Source: Azospirillaceae bacterium (GTDB taxonomy: Bacteria > Pseudomonadota > Alphaproteobacteria > Azospirillales > Azospirillaceae). From it: a stretch of 63,264 bases of DNA. The stretch is from contig DASQNC010000040.1 in the NCBI GenBank assembly GCA_035645145.1, positions 1-63,264 on the forward strand, in the 5' to 3' direction. Numbering within the stretch: the first letter of the stretch is position 1; the number at the start of each line of letters is the position of its first letter. A program made the position numbers and the translations under genes. The notes under the pieces were generated by a model. The model saw only the letters and a list, made by a program, of their open reading frames with translations, was not told the origin of the DNA and made no database searches. This document shows positions 30,754 through 40,196 of this stretch, piece after piece.

Positions 30754-32043
30754 TCAAGGCTTGGACCCGGCGAAGTTCGCGGCGATGTCGCGCCGGCAGA
30801 ACCCGCCCGGCCAGTCGATGGCGTCGACGGCCCGGTACGCCGTGGCCCGCGCCTCGGCCACGTTCGCACCCGTTGCGGTGACGGTGAGCACGCGGCCGCC
30901 GGTGGCAATGAACGCCCCGCCTTCGACCTTCGTGGCCGCGTGGAAGACGACGGCGCCTGCGACCTGGGCGGCACGGTCGAGACCGCGGATTTCGGTCCCG
31001 GTGCGCGGCGTGTCGGGATAGCCTTCGGCCGCCATGACGACCGTGACCGCCGACCGGTCGTGCCAGCGGGCCGACACCGTGTGCAGCGCCGCGTCCGACG
31101 CCGCCATCAGCAGCGGCAGAAGATCGCCCTTCACCCGCGGCATCAGCACCTGGGTTTCCGGGTCGCCGAAGCGCGCATTGAACTCGATCACATAAGGCTT
31201 GAGGCCGTCCGGCCCGGGCACCAGCATCAGTCCGGCATACAGCACGCCCTTGTAGGGCGCCCCGGCTTCGGCCATGGCCCGGACCACGGGTTCGACCACC
31301 TCGCGCATCACGCGGGCTTCCAGGTCGGGCGTGAAGGCGGGGTGGGGCGAGACCGCGCCCATGCCGCCGGTGTTCGGACCCGTGTCGCCGTCGCCCACGC
31401 GCTTGTAATCGCGCGCGCTGGCCAGGGGCAGGGCGGTAGTCCCGTCCACCAGCGCGAAGAAGCTCGCCTCCTCACCGGCCAGGAACTCCTCGACGACCAC
31501 CCGGCCGCCGGACGCGCCGAAACGCTTGTCCTCCAGCATCGCCGTGATGGCGGCCTCGGCCTCCTCGACCGTTTGCGCCACCACCACGCCCTTGCCCGCG
31601 GCCAGGCCGTCGGCCTTCACCACGATGGGGGCGCCGTTCCCGCGCACATAGGCCCGCGCCGCATCGGCGTTGTCGAAGGTCCGGTGGCGGGCGGTGGCCA
31701 CGCCGGCCTTCAGGCAGATCTCCTTCATGAAGGCCTTGGATCCCTCGATCCGGGCCGCGGCGGCGGACGGGCCGAAGACACCGATGCCGGCATCCTGCAA
31801 CCGGTCCGCCAAGCCGGCCACCAACGGCACTTCCGGGCCGACCACGACGAAGTCGATTCGGCCTTCGCGGGCGAAGTCGACCAGCCCGTCGATGTCGTCG
31901 GCCTTGACCGGAACGCACTCGGCCACCTCGGCGATGCCGGCGTTGCCGGGTGCGCAGAAGAGCTTGTCGCACAGGGGCGAGGCCGCGATGGCCCAGCACA
32001 GCGCATGTTCGCGGCCGCCGCCGCCCACCACCAGGATCCGCAT
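30754..32043 (-). CDS. purD: Phosphoribosylamine-glycine ligase
   Basis: A 429-residue ATP-grasp enzyme of purine synthesis (GAR synthetase). The N-terminus is MRILVVGGGGREHALCW. Further motifs are KADGLAAGKGVVVA, VVEEFLAGEEASFFALVDG, and the NTGGMGAVSPHP and VIEFNARFGDPETQ blocks. ATG 32043 follows GGAGGG. It is divergent from xseA, with 55 bases between the two starts. Confidence 0.97.
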   Translation of the reverse strand: MRILVVGGGGREHALCWAIAASPLCDKLFCAPGNAGIAEVAECVPVKADDIDGLVDFAREGRIDFVVVGPEVPLVAGLADRLQDAGIGVFGPSAAAARIEGSKAFMKEICLKAGVATARHRTFDNADAARAYVRGNGAPIVVKADGLAAGKGVVVAQTVEEAEAAITAMLEDKRFGASGGRVVVEEFLAGEEASFFALVDGTTALPLASARDYKRVGDGDTGPNTGGMGAVSPHPAFTPDLEARVMREVVEPVVRAMAEAGAPYKGVLYAGLMLVPGPDGLKPYVIEFNARFGDPETQVLMPRVKGDLLPLLMAASDAALHTVSARWHDRSAVTVVMAAEGYPDTPRTGTEIRGLDRAAQVAGAVVFHAATKVEGGAFIATGGRVLTVTATGANVAEARATAYRAVDAIDWPGGFCRRDIAANFAGSKP

Positions 32044-32098
32044 GTTGCCCTCCGCCTGTGCTGGCTTATTTCGCGCACGCACCTGCTATCATCCCCGC
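32044..32098. promoter_or_regulatory. Divergent purD/xseA promoter interval
   Basis: The only 55 bases between two divergent ATG codons. Both promoters or their leader parts must lie here or inside the genes. I see the purD ribosome-binding site but no reliable -35/-10 pair. No purine-riboswitch structure is apparent. Confidence 0.3.
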
Positions 32099-33724
32099 AT
32101 GATCGCCGACAACGTGATTGCCGGGTCCAACGCGCCGGTCCTCACCGTCTCCGAACTGAGCCACGCGCTGAAGCGGACCGTCGAGGACGCGTACGGCTTC
32201 GTGCGCGTGCGGGGCGAGATTTCGCAACCCAAGCGCCATGCCTCGGGCCATGTCTACATGCGCTTGAAGGACGAGGCGACGGTGCTGGAGGCGGTGTGCT
32301 GGCGCGGGGCGGCCGCCAAGCTGGCCGTCCGACCCGAAGAGGGGCTGGAGGTCGTCGTCACCGGCCGCCTGACCACCTATCCCGGCCGTTCGCAGTACCA
32401 GCTGGTCATCGAGACCATGGAGCTGGCGGGCGAGGGCGCGCTGCTCAAGATGCTGGAGGAGCGCCGAAAGCGGCTCGCCGCCGAAGGCCTGTTCGATCCC
32501 GAGCGCAAGCGGCCGCTGCCCTTCCTGCCCGAGGTGGTCGGGGTCGTCACCTCGCCCACCGGGGCGGTGATCCGCGACATCCTCCACCGGTTGGCCGACC
32601 GCTTCCCCCGCCATGTGCTGCTGTGGCCGGTGGCGGTGCAGGGCGAGGGGGCGGCGCCGCAGGTGGCGGCCGCCATCCGCGGCTTCAACGCGATTGCGCC
32701 GGGCGGGCCCGTGCCGCGGCCGGACGTGCTGATCGTCGCGCGCGGCGGCGGCTCGCTGGAGGATCTGATGGCCTTCAACGAGGAGGCCGTGGTCCGCGCC
32801 GCCGCCGAAAGCCGGATCCCCCTGATCTCGGCCGTCGGGCACGAGACCGACACCACCCTGATCGACCATGCCGCCGACGTGCGCGCGCCCACGCCCACGG
32901 CTGCGGCCGAAATGGCGGTGCCGGTGCGGGCCCATCTCCTGGAACAGGTGCTGGACGACGCCCGGCGCCTCTACGGCGGGCTCGCCCGCACGCTGGACGA
33001 GCGGCGCATGCGGGTCGAGGGGCTGGCCCGCGGCCTGGGCGAGCCCATGCGCCTGATCGAGGGCCACCGCCAGCGTCTGGACGACCGGGCGGAGCGGCTG
33101 GCACTGTGCGCCCGCGCCTACATGGAGAAACGCGCCGTCCGCACGGCGGAACTGGGCGCCCGGCTGCGCCACCCGTCCCAATTGCTGACCCACGCCGAAA
33201 GCCGTTTCGGTGCGGTGGTGCGGCAGTTCGCCGGGGCGCTGCGCCAGTCGGTGACGGTGCAGCGCGGCCGTTTCGAGACGGTCGCCATCCGCTTGCGGCT
33301 GCGCCCGTTGATGGACCGGACCGAGCGGGGCGGGGTGGCGCTGGCCGACCTCGACCGGCGATTGGACCGGGCCTATGCGCAGCGTCTGGACGACGCCGGA
33401 CGCCGGGTGTCGGTGGCACGGCAGCTCTTGGACACGCTGTCCCACAAGGGTGTTCTGAAGCGCGGCTACGCCTACGTCACGGCCGCGGACGGGCAGCCCG
33501 TCGTGTCGGCGGCGGAAGCCGCGCCGGGGCGTGCCTTGACACTCCACTTCCAGGACGGGCAACGGGGTGCGGTCGTCGGAGGGGGCGGGGAGGCCAGCGC
33601 CGCTTCGTCCGACCAAACGGCACCGGCTCCCGCGGCCCCGCTTCGCCGGGCGTCCTCCCGCGGGCCGTCCAAGCCGGCGGTCCCCAAGGCACCGGCCGGA
33701 CCACGGCAGGGCAGCCTGTTCTGA
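32099..33724 (+). CDS. xseA: Exodeoxyribonuclease VII large subunit
   Basis: A 541-residue subunit of the XseAB single-strand nuclease. An N-terminal OB fold (VRVRGEISQPKRHASGHVYM) precedes the nuclease core with TSPTGAVIRDILHRL, PDVLIVARGGGSLEDLMAFNEE and SAVGHETDTTLIDHAADVRAPTPTAAAE. A long helical region follows. The C-terminal end is Ala/Pro/Arg-rich and low complexity. xseB is not in the window. ATG 32099 gives the conserved VLTVSELSHALK close to the start. Confidence 0.97.
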   Translation: MIADNVIAGSNAPVLTVSELSHALKRTVEDAYGFVRVRGEISQPKRHASGHVYMRLKDEATVLEAVCWRGAAAKLAVRPEEGLEVVVTGRLTTYPGRSQYQLVIETMELAGEGALLKMLEERRKRLAAEGLFDPERKRPLPFLPEVVGVVTSPTGAVIRDILHRLADRFPRHVLLWPVAVQGEGAAPQVAAAIRGFNAIAPGGPVPRPDVLIVARGGGSLEDLMAFNEEAVVRAAAESRIPLISAVGHETDTTLIDHAADVRAPTPTAAAEMAVPVRAHLLEQVLDDARRLYGGLARTLDERRMRVEGLARGLGEPMRLIEGHRQRLDDRAERLALCARAYMEKRAVRTAELGARLRHPSQLLTHAESRFGAVVRQFAGALRQSVTVQRGRFETVAIRLRLRPLMDRTERGGVALADLDRRLDRAYAQRLDDAGRRVSVARQLLDTLSHKGVLKRGYAYVTAADGQPVVSAAEAAPGRALTLHFQDGQRGAVVGGGGEASAASSDQTAPAPAAPLRRASSRGPSKPAVPKAPAGPRQGSLF

Positions 33725-33782
33725 TGCCCGCCCCGGGTCCGGGATACGGGCGAATGGATGGCATCCCGGCTCCAGGATCGGG

Positions 33783-33807
33783 GAACTCGTAACAGGCCTT
33801 CGTGTTT
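33783..33807 (+). promoter_or_regulatory. Candidate EcfG-type general-stress promoter
   Basis: GGAAC at 33783-33787, a 16-base spacer, then TGTT at 33804-33807 approximates the alphaproteobacterial EcfG consensus (GGAAC-N16/17-cGTT). It lies about 140 bases upstream of the histidine kinase start. One core position differs, and a match of this length occurs often by chance. Confidence 0.25.
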
Positions 33808-33943
33808 GCGCGGCAGATGCGTGCTGCGTTTGTGGAAGACCCTGGATCCTTTGGACACCCGATCACATGGGCACATAGCCGGCGGGGCCAAGTTGCCCCG
33901 CGTCGGACCGGGACATCCGCCCGCTCCCGATCAGAGTCCGTCC

Positions 33944-36256
33944 GTGGTGTCTGACCTCCCGCCTTTCCAAGCTTCGGGCGCAGCGGAGCAATCCGCGCCG
34001 CTCGACCCGAACCGGCACAAGCCGATCAGCGACCTGCTGAGACGCCTCAGGCCGATCCGCCAGCTTCCGGTCTGGGCGTGCTACGCGCTGACGTTCGCCC
34101 TGGTGCTCGTGTGCTTCGGCCTGCGCTATGCGCTGGAGGGGGTTTACGACTACCCGTTTCTCCTGTTCCTGCCCGGCATCGTGCTCGCCGCGACGCTGTT
34201 CGACCGGGGGTCCGGCTTCCTGGCCACAGGGCTTTCGGCGGTCCTGGCGCTCTATTTCTTCGTTGAGCCGCGCCACACCTTCGCTTTCGTACCCCGGCAC
34301 ATCGGATCGGTGGTGGCAACGGTCCTGTTCACCGTGATCGGGCTTTTCCTGTCTGCGCTCATCGAAGCCCTGCGCAATGCCGTGGAGGATCTTGGACTCG
34401 CCTACAGGGATCTGGCCGAACGCGACCGCAAGCTCGAGGCGGGCGTCCGGGAGCTTGCGTTGAGCGAGGCGCGGTTCCGCAGTTTCACCGAAGCGATGCC
34501 AACGCTTCTGTTCGTCACCGACCCGGGCGGGGGCAACACCTATACCAATCCTCCGTTCCACGCCTATACGGGTCTGCCGCCCAAGAACCTCCTGGGGGAC
34601 GGATGGCTCCGGATCATCCATCCCGACGACCGGGACCGTGTCGCCGCGACCTGGGCGCAAGCCGTGCGCGAGGGCTCGTCCTATGAGGTCGAGTACCGTC
34701 TCCGGCGTCACGACGGGGCGTACCGTTGGCACATCGGGCGCGGCCGCCCGATCCTCGACCCGGACGGACGCATCGTCCAATGGCTCGGCACCTGCTCCGA
34801 CATCGAGGAGGCCAAGCACGCGCAGGAAGCGTTGCGGCGCGCCGAAGCGCTGTCTCGTGCGTACGTTGAACATGCCCCGCTCAAAATGTGGGTGACCAAC
34901 CCGGATGGATCGGTCGCCCATTTCAATGCCGAGTGGCGCACCTATACGGCCCAGCCCGGCACGCATGTTGGACCGTCCTGGGGGGAGGTGGTCCATCCCG
35001 AGGATCTTCCGGGCATGCGCGCCATTCGGGACGGCGCCATTCCGGCCGGCCGGGGCTACGACGTCGAGTTGCGCATCCGCGAGGCGGCCAGCGGTCGGTA
35101 CCGCTGGCATATCGGGCGTGTCGCCCCGGTTCGGATCGGCGAGGACGGAGACATCGTGGCCTGGGTCGGAGGGGCGACGGACATCGACGACATCCGGGCC
35201 GCCGAAGCGCGCCTGCGTGCGAGCGAGGAGCAGCACCGCCTCATCGTCGAACGCGCGCGGGATTACGCGATCCTGACCACTGACCTGCCCGGCCGGATTA
35301 CAAGCTGGTCGCCGGGAGCGGAAGCCGTGTTCGGCTTCGACGCCCAGGAGATAATCGGCCAGCCCGTGGACATGCTGTTCACGCCCGAGGATCGTGGAGC
35401 GGGCGTGCCGGCCTGGGAAAGGGAAACGGCACTCAGGGATGGGCATGCGCCGGACATGCGCTGGCACCTGCGCAAGGACGGCGATCGCATTTGGGTGGAT
35501 GGGGCCGCTTGGCCGCTGCACGACCCGGAAGGACGGGAGACGGGTTTCCTGAAGATCGGGCGGGACGAGACGGCGCGTCGGCAGGCGGAGCTTCTCATGC
35601 AGAACGCGGTGGAGCGCCAAGCCTTTCTGACCCGCGAAGTGGGGCACCGGGTCAAGAACAACCTGACCATCATCACCAGCCTGCTCAGCCTGCAGGCCCG
35701 GAACACCGCCAATGCGGAGACCAGGGCCGCCCTCGACGATGCACGTGGCCGGATCAATGCGATCGCGCAGGTCCATGACCTGCTCTGGCGCCAGGGCCAG
35801 GGCCAGGGCGAAGCCATCGATCTGGACGCGTTCCTGCACGAGCTTTGCGAAGGCGTCCAGCGGACGGTGCCCCACCATCGGATCCAGTTCGGGGGCAACG
35901 GGTCCGTCATGGTCCCGATCGACCGGGCGGTGACCATCAGCCTGCTGGTCAACGAACTCGTCACCAACGCGGTCAAGTACGCCTACCCCGAGGAGGAAGG
36001 GGGCTTGGTCGCCGTTTCGCTCCGCCGAATGGGGAGGGGGATGCTGTGCCTGGAGGTGGCGGACAACGGGGTGGGCCTGCCAAGCGACATCGCGGAGGGT
36101 GGGGTGAAGGAAGGCAGTTTCGGCACGCGGTTGCTGCGCACCTTCACGCGCCAGCTCGGCGCGGAAATGGAGATCGATGCCGGGGCGGGCGGCACACGCG
36201 TGGCACTGACCATGCCGATCAACCCGGATGGCCCGGTGGGGGCCGAACGCCCTTAA
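33944..36256 (+). CDS. Membrane histidine kinase, three PAS domains, HisKA_2
   Basis: About 770 residues. An N-terminal DUF4118/KdpD-like block of about four spans (near residues 45-140) is followed by three PAS domains: about 165-285, with WLRIIHPDDRDRV; 290-415, with RWHIGRVAPV; and 420-545, with ITSWSPGAEAVFGFDAQEIIG. The phosphoacceptor region EVGHRVKNNLTIITSLLSLQAR (H568) is of the HisKA_2 type. The ATPase domain has NELVTNAVKYAYP and ADNGVGLP. Kinases of this group often feed the PhyR/EcfG stress response. No response regulator is adjacent. The start is one of two adjacent GTG codons (33944 or 33947); no ATG fits. Confidence 0.88.
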   Translation: MVSDLPPFQASGAAEQSAPLDPNRHKPISDLLRRLRPIRQLPVWACYALTFALVLVCFGLRYALEGVYDYPFLLFLPGIVLAATLFDRGSGFLATGLSAVLALYFFVEPRHTFAFVPRHIGSVVATVLFTVIGLFLSALIEALRNAVEDLGLAYRDLAERDRKLEAGVRELALSEARFRSFTEAMPTLLFVTDPGGGNTYTNPPFHAYTGLPPKNLLGDGWLRIIHPDDRDRVAATWAQAVREGSSYEVEYRLRRHDGAYRWHIGRGRPILDPDGRIVQWLGTCSDIEEAKHAQEALRRAEALSRAYVEHAPLKMWVTNPDGSVAHFNAEWRTYTAQPGTHVGPSWGEVVHPEDLPGMRAIRDGAIPAGRGYDVELRIREAASGRYRWHIGRVAPVRIGEDGDIVAWVGGATDIDDIRAAEARLRASEEQHRLIVERARDYAILTTDLPGRITSWSPGAEAVFGFDAQEIIGQPVDMLFTPEDRGAGVPAWERETALRDGHAPDMRWHLRKDGDRIWVDGAAWPLHDPEGRETGFLKIGRDETARRQAELLMQNAVERQAFLTREVGHRVKNNLTIITSLLSLQARNTANAETRAALDDARGRINAIAQVHDLLWRQGQGQGEAIDLDAFLHELCEGVQRTVPHHRIQFGGNGSVMVPIDRAVTISLLVNELVTNAVKYAYPEEEGGLVAVSLRRMGRGMLCLEVADNGVGLPSDIAEGGVKEGSFGTRLLRTFTRQLGAEMEIDAGAGGTRVALTMPINPDGPVGAERP

Positions 36257-36861
36257 TCCGCGTTCCGGATGCGGGGCAATCCCCGTTCCGATGCAGGCGC
36301 GCGGCCTGCCGCCTCGTATTCGGGCCGTAGGATCGAGCAGAGGTGGGACGACCACCACTCGCCGCGCACGCGCAGGTGCTCGCGCAGGGCGCCTTCCTCG
36401 CGCATGCCGAGCTTGTCCATGACCCGGCGGGAGGCCGTGTTCTCCACCCGGCACATCGCGGCGATGCGGTGCAGGCCCAAGTGCTCGAATCCCAGTGCCA
36501 GCATGGCCCCGCCGATCTCGGTGGCGAGCCCCCGGCCCGCGAAGCGGCTGTCCAGGCCCCAGCCGATCTCGCCCTGGGTCCGCCCACGGTCGGTGATCTT
36601 CAACAGGCCCTCGCCGACCACCTCGTCCGTATCCCGGAGGACCGCCGCCAGGAGCCACGCCGTGCGCGGCTCATCCGACTGCTCCTGGATGCGGCGTGCG
36701 ACGGATGCCTCGACCCACGCCCGCGTGGGCGGGTCGATGGGCAGATGGCGCCAATACGTCTCGCGCGGCATGTAGGCCGCGAAGGCGTCGGCGTCCGTCT
36801 CCCGCACCTCGCGCAGCAACAGGCGGTCCGTTTCGATGGCGAGGGCGCTGCCCGACGGCAT
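36253..36861 (-). CDS. GNAT N-acetyltransferase (RimJ/RimL type)
   Basis: A 202-residue acetyltransferase of the Acetyltransf_3 group: the N-terminus is LAIETDRLLLREVRETDADAF. Acetyl-CoA binding is seen at GWGLDSRFAGRGLATEIGGAML, followed by RIAAMCRVENTASRRVMDKLGM. The substrate is unknown: ribosomal-protein N-terminus, antibiotic or metabolite are all possible. It converges with the histidine kinase (4-base tail overlap) and ends the minus-strand lipid A gene run, 4 bases after lpxL. Confidence 0.87.
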   Translation of the reverse strand: MPSGSALAIETDRLLLREVRETDADAFAAYMPRETYWRHLPIDPPTRAWVEASVARRIQEQSDEPRTAWLLAAVLRDTDEVVGEGLLKITDRGRTQGEIGWGLDSRFAGRGLATEIGGAMLALGFEHLGLHRIAAMCRVENTASRRVMDKLGMREEGALREHLRVRGEWWSSHLCSILRPEYEAAGRAPASERGLPRIRNAD

Positions 36862-36865
36862 GGTT

Positions 36866-37771
36866 TCAGTCCTTCCAGCGCCGGTGGGTCCAGAGCCACT
36901 GCTCGGGCCGGGCCCGCACCCACGCCTCGATCGCGTTGTTGATGCGGGCCATGGTGGCGGCGTCGTCCGCCTTGTCGTCGCCGGTCCGCGCGCGCTCGAG
37001 CGGCGGGTCGATCGTCAACCGGAACCGGGCGCCGCCCAGGCGCTCGATGTGCACCATCACCAGCGGGCAATCGAACACGCGGGCGAACTGGGCCGGGGTG
37101 GGGGCGGTCATGGCCGGGCGCCCGAAGAACGGCACTGCGATACCCCGGTTGAGCTTCTGGTCCACCAGCATCGCGATATGGCCGCCCGACCGCAGGGTTG
37201 CGAAAAGGCCGCGCGCGGCCTCGGGCCCCTTCGGCAGGAAGGTGGCGCCCTCGGTGGCCCGTGCCCGGCGCAGCAGCCGGTCCACGGGCGGATTGTTGGC
37301 ATGCCGGTAGACGAAGGTCAGCGGCAGGCCCATGCGCACGCCGCCGGTGGCCAACAGTTCCCAATTGCCGAGATGCGCACCGACCAGGATGCCCGGCCGC
37401 CCGTCCAGCCGCAGGGCCTCCACATGCTCCCGCCCGATCACCTCGATCCGGCCGGTCTCGGCCTGATCCCAGATGGTCCGGAGGTGCGGGTATTCGGTGA
37501 TGACACGGCCGAGATTGTCCCACATGCCGCGCAGGATGGCCCGGATCTCCCGTACGTCCTTGTCCGGGAAGGCACGCTCCAGGTTGCGGCGTGCACGGCG
37601 ATGGGCTGGCAGCAGCGGACCGACGGTGCGGCCGATCCAGCCGCCCAATGCCGACGCCGCATCCACGGGCAACAGACCGACGGCATGGAACAGCGCCCAC
37701 GCCAGGGCCGCCTGCACAGGGTAGTCGAGGTTGCGCTGGCGCCAGCGTTCAAAAGTCGAATGCTTGGCCAT
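36866..37771 (-). CDS. lpxL: Lipid A biosynthesis acyltransferase (LpxL/HtrB type)
   Basis: A 301-residue inner-membrane acyltransferase that adds a secondary acyl chain to Kdo-lipid A. An N-terminal hydrophobic segment is followed by the catalytic H(X4)D/E-type motif GAHLGNWEL. Then come VYRHANNPPVDRLL and FLPKGPEAARGLF, and MLVDQKLNRGIAVPFFGRPA binds the acyl donor. ATG 37771 starts inside lpxK (23-base overlap). lpxL rather than lpxM is chosen by general similarity only. Confidence 0.9.
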   Translation of the reverse strand: MAKHSTFERWRQRNLDYPVQAALAWALFHAVGLLPVDAASALGGWIGRTVGPLLPAHRRARRNLERAFPDKDVREIRAILRGMWDNLGRVITEYPHLRTIWDQAETGRIEVIGREHVEALRLDGRPGILVGAHLGNWELLATGGVRMGLPLTFVYRHANNPPVDRLLRRARATEGATFLPKGPEAARGLFATLRSGGHIAMLVDQKLNRGIAVPFFGRPAMTAPTPAQFARVFDCPLVMVHIERLGGARFRLTIDPPLERARTGDDKADDAATMARINNAIEAWVRARPEQWLWTHRRWKD

Positions 37772-38786
37772 CGAACGCTTGCATGTCTGCCGATACGGGG
37801 TCCTGCGGCGGGCCGAGCAGCGGAAGGACCAGACGGCGCACCGCCCCCGGGTCCGGCCAATGCAGTCCAACGGGGACAACGCGGACCATGGTCCGGGCGG
37901 ACGAGGGCAGGCGGACCGCGTCCTTCTCGGTGGTGACCAGTTCGGCCCGCAGGGCCTGGGCACGCTCGACGAGGCGGAACACCTCGTCCTCGTTGTAGAC
38001 GTGGTGGTCGGGGAAGGCGGCGGTGCCGACGACCTCTGCGCCGAGATCCCGCAGCGAGGCGAAGAATTTGCCCGGTCGGCCGATCCCGGCGAAGGCGAAC
38101 AGGCGCACCCCCCGGACCCAGGCGGCTGCGGGCGGATGGACAAGATGCGCCTCCAGGACCGGAAGGTCCGGACGGTGGGCGGCAACCCGTTCCCGCACGC
38201 CGGCACGGTCGGTGCCGATCACCACGACGGCATCGGCCCGGGCCAGGCCCTCGTTCACGGGTTCGCGCAGGGGGCCGGCGGGAATCACCCGGCCGTTGCC
38301 GAAGCCGGTCTCCCCGTCCACCACCACCAGGGACAGGTCCTTGGCCGGTTGCGGGTTCTGGAAGCCGTCGTCCATGACCAGGATGTCCGCCCCTGCGGCG
38401 GCCGCGGCGGCCGCCCCGGCCGCACGGTCGCGCGATACCCAGGTCGGGCCGGTCCCGGCATGGAGCAGCGCCTCGTCCCCCACGTCCCGGGCGGTGTGCC
38501 GCTCGGGTTCCACCCGGAGCGGGCCGCTCAGGCGTCCGCCATGGCCGCGGATCAGCACATGGCAGTCCACTCCGGCCCGGCGGAGCGCCAGGACGATGCT
38601 CCGCGCCACCGGCGTCTTGCCGGCGCCGCCCGCGACCAGATTGCCGACGCAAAGGACCGGAACAGGCGCCCGCCGCGGGATTTGGCGGCGGCGGCGGCGG
38701 CCCGCCCAGGCGAAGGCGGCGGCGGCCGGCGACAAGAGGGTGGCCGCGAGCCCCGGCGGCGTGGTCCAGAACGCTGGCGCCTTCAT
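37749..38786 (-). CDS. lpxK: Tetraacyldisaccharide 4'-kinase
   Basis: A 345-residue kinase that phosphorylates the lipid A disaccharide precursor at the inner membrane. The motifs are VPVLCVGNLVAGGAGKTPVA (P-loop), then RGHGGR, DVGDEALLHA, the catalytic ILVMDDGFQNPQPAKD and IPAGPLREPVNEGLARAD. A Gln/Ala-rich stretch of eight or so alanines precedes ADILVMDDG. It overlaps waaA by 4 bases (ATGA) and lpxL by 23. Confidence 0.95.
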   Translation of the reverse strand: MKAPAFWTTPPGLAATLLSPAAAAFAWAGRRRRRQIPRRAPVPVLCVGNLVAGGAGKTPVARSIVLALRRAGVDCHVLIRGHGGRLSGPLRVEPERHTARDVGDEALLHAGTGPTWVSRDRAAGAAAAAAAGADILVMDDGFQNPQPAKDLSLVVVDGETGFGNGRVIPAGPLREPVNEGLARADAVVVIGTDRAGVRERVAAHRPDLPVLEAHLVHPPAAAWVRGVRLFAFAGIGRPGKFFASLRDLGAEVVGTAAFPDHHVYNEDEVFRLVERAQALRAELVTTEKDAVRLPSSARTMVRVVPVGLHWPDPGAVRRLVLPLLGPPQDPVSADMQAFDGQAFDF

Positions 38787-40063
38787 GCCGCGAACTTCGC
38801 CGCCGCTTCGCCCAGGACGGGCTCGATCGCCTCCATCACCCGGTCGACCACCTGGCGGTTGCGCTCGGCAACGGCCCGGCCGGCGGCTGCCTGATGGAAG
38901 CGGGCCTCCGGGTCGGACAGGAGCCGGTCCACGGCTTCGGCCAGTTCCGCCGCCGTCCGGACCCGGCGGGCGGCGCCCGCCTCCTCCAGCTCAACCGCGA
39001 TCTCGGCGAAGTTGAACATGCTGGGGCCGTACAGGACGGCGCAACCGAGTTGCGCCGGCTCGACCGGGTTGTGGCCGCCCTCGTTCGTGAAGGAGTTGCC
39101 CAGGCAGACGATGGGGGCCACGCGCAGCACGACGCCCATCTCGCCCAGGGTGTCGACCACATAGGCTTGGTCCGACCGGGACGGTAGCTTGCCCTCGCTG
39201 CGCCGTGCGCACCACAGACCGCGCTGGTGGAGGATGCTCGACACCTCCTCGCCGCGGGCAGGGTGGCGCGGGACGACGATGGTCAGCAGGTCGGGCCACT
39301 TCTCCTTCAGGCGCAGGTGGACCCGTGCCGCGATGTCCTCCTCGCCCGGATGAGTGGAGGCGAAGGCCCAGACCGGCCGTTTGGCCACGGCGGCATTCAG
39401 TTGGGCAAAGGCCAGCGGTTCGGCCGACAAGGGCTCGGCCGAATATTTCAGGTTCCCGATGGCGGCCACGTTGCGCGCGCCCAGCTTGACCAGGCGGTCC
39501 GCCTCGCGCTTGGTCTGGGCCAGGCAGACGCGGAACGGCGACAGCAGGGTCCGGATGGTCCGCGGGACGCGGCGCCAACGCCGGAACGAACGTGCGGACA
39601 TGCGGGCGTTGATCAGTGCCGCCGGAATCCGGCGCGCCCGCAGTTCCATCAGCATGTTCGGCCAGATCTCGGACTCGATCCATAAGGCCGCGTCCGGCCT
39701 CCAATGGTCCAGGAACCGTCGGACCCACGCCGCACGGTCGAGCGGCGCGAACTGGTGGATGGCGCCCCTGGGCAGGCGCTCGGCCATCAGCCGGGCCGAG
39801 GTCACGGTGCCGGTGGTGACGAGCACACGGGTGTGTTCGTCCTCCACCAGGCGGCGGACCACCGGCAGGGCGGACAGGGATTCGCCGACGCTGGCGGCGT
39901 GCAGCCAGATCACACGGCCGAAGGGGCGGGGCTGCGACGCCTTGCCGAACCGCTCGCCCCGGCGGGCGCGGTCTTCCTTGCCTCGCGCCGTCCGCCGCTC
40001 CACCAGCCAGAGCAGGACCGGCGCGCCGAGGGTCGTCAGCACGCGGTAAAGGCTCAGGATCAT
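38783..40063 (-). CDS. waaA: Kdo transferase
   Basis: A 426-residue GT30 enzyme that transfers Kdo from CMP-Kdo to lipid IVA. An N-terminal membrane anchor (YRVLTTLGAPVLLWLV) precedes WLHAASVGES, carrying the conserved Glu. Then come IESEIWPNML and the C-terminal donor site GNSFTNEGGHNPVEPA. ATG 40063 is the family-like start (MILSLYRVLT). It is the first gene of the waaA-lpxK-lpxL-GNAT overlap chain. Confidence 0.96.
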   Translation of the reverse strand: MILSLYRVLTTLGAPVLLWLVERRTARGKEDRARRGERFGKASQPRPFGRVIWLHAASVGESLSALPVVRRLVEDEHTRVLVTTGTVTSARLMAERLPRGAIHQFAPLDRAAWVRRFLDHWRPDAALWIESEIWPNMLMELRARRIPAALINARMSARSFRRWRRVPRTIRTLLSPFRVCLAQTKREADRLVKLGARNVAAIGNLKYSAEPLSAEPLAFAQLNAAVAKRPVWAFASTHPGEEDIAARVHLRLKEKWPDLLTIVVPRHPARGEEVSSILHQRGLWCARRSEGKLPSRSDQAYVVDTLGEMGVVLRVAPIVCLGNSFTNEGGHNPVEPAQLGCAVLYGPSMFNFAEIAVELEEAGAARRVRTAAELAEAVDRLLSDPEARFHQAAAGRAVAERNRQVVDRVMEAIEPVLGEAAAKFAA

Positions 40064-40196
40064 GGGCGGGGCGGTGGTTGGCTGTCGTTGGGCATGGGCG
40101 ATGGCATCCGCCGGGCAGGCGGGGCGGGGCAACCTAGCACGCACCCTCCGCCGGCGTTAAGGCTTTCGGGGCCGTGATGTCCGGCCTGGCCGACGA

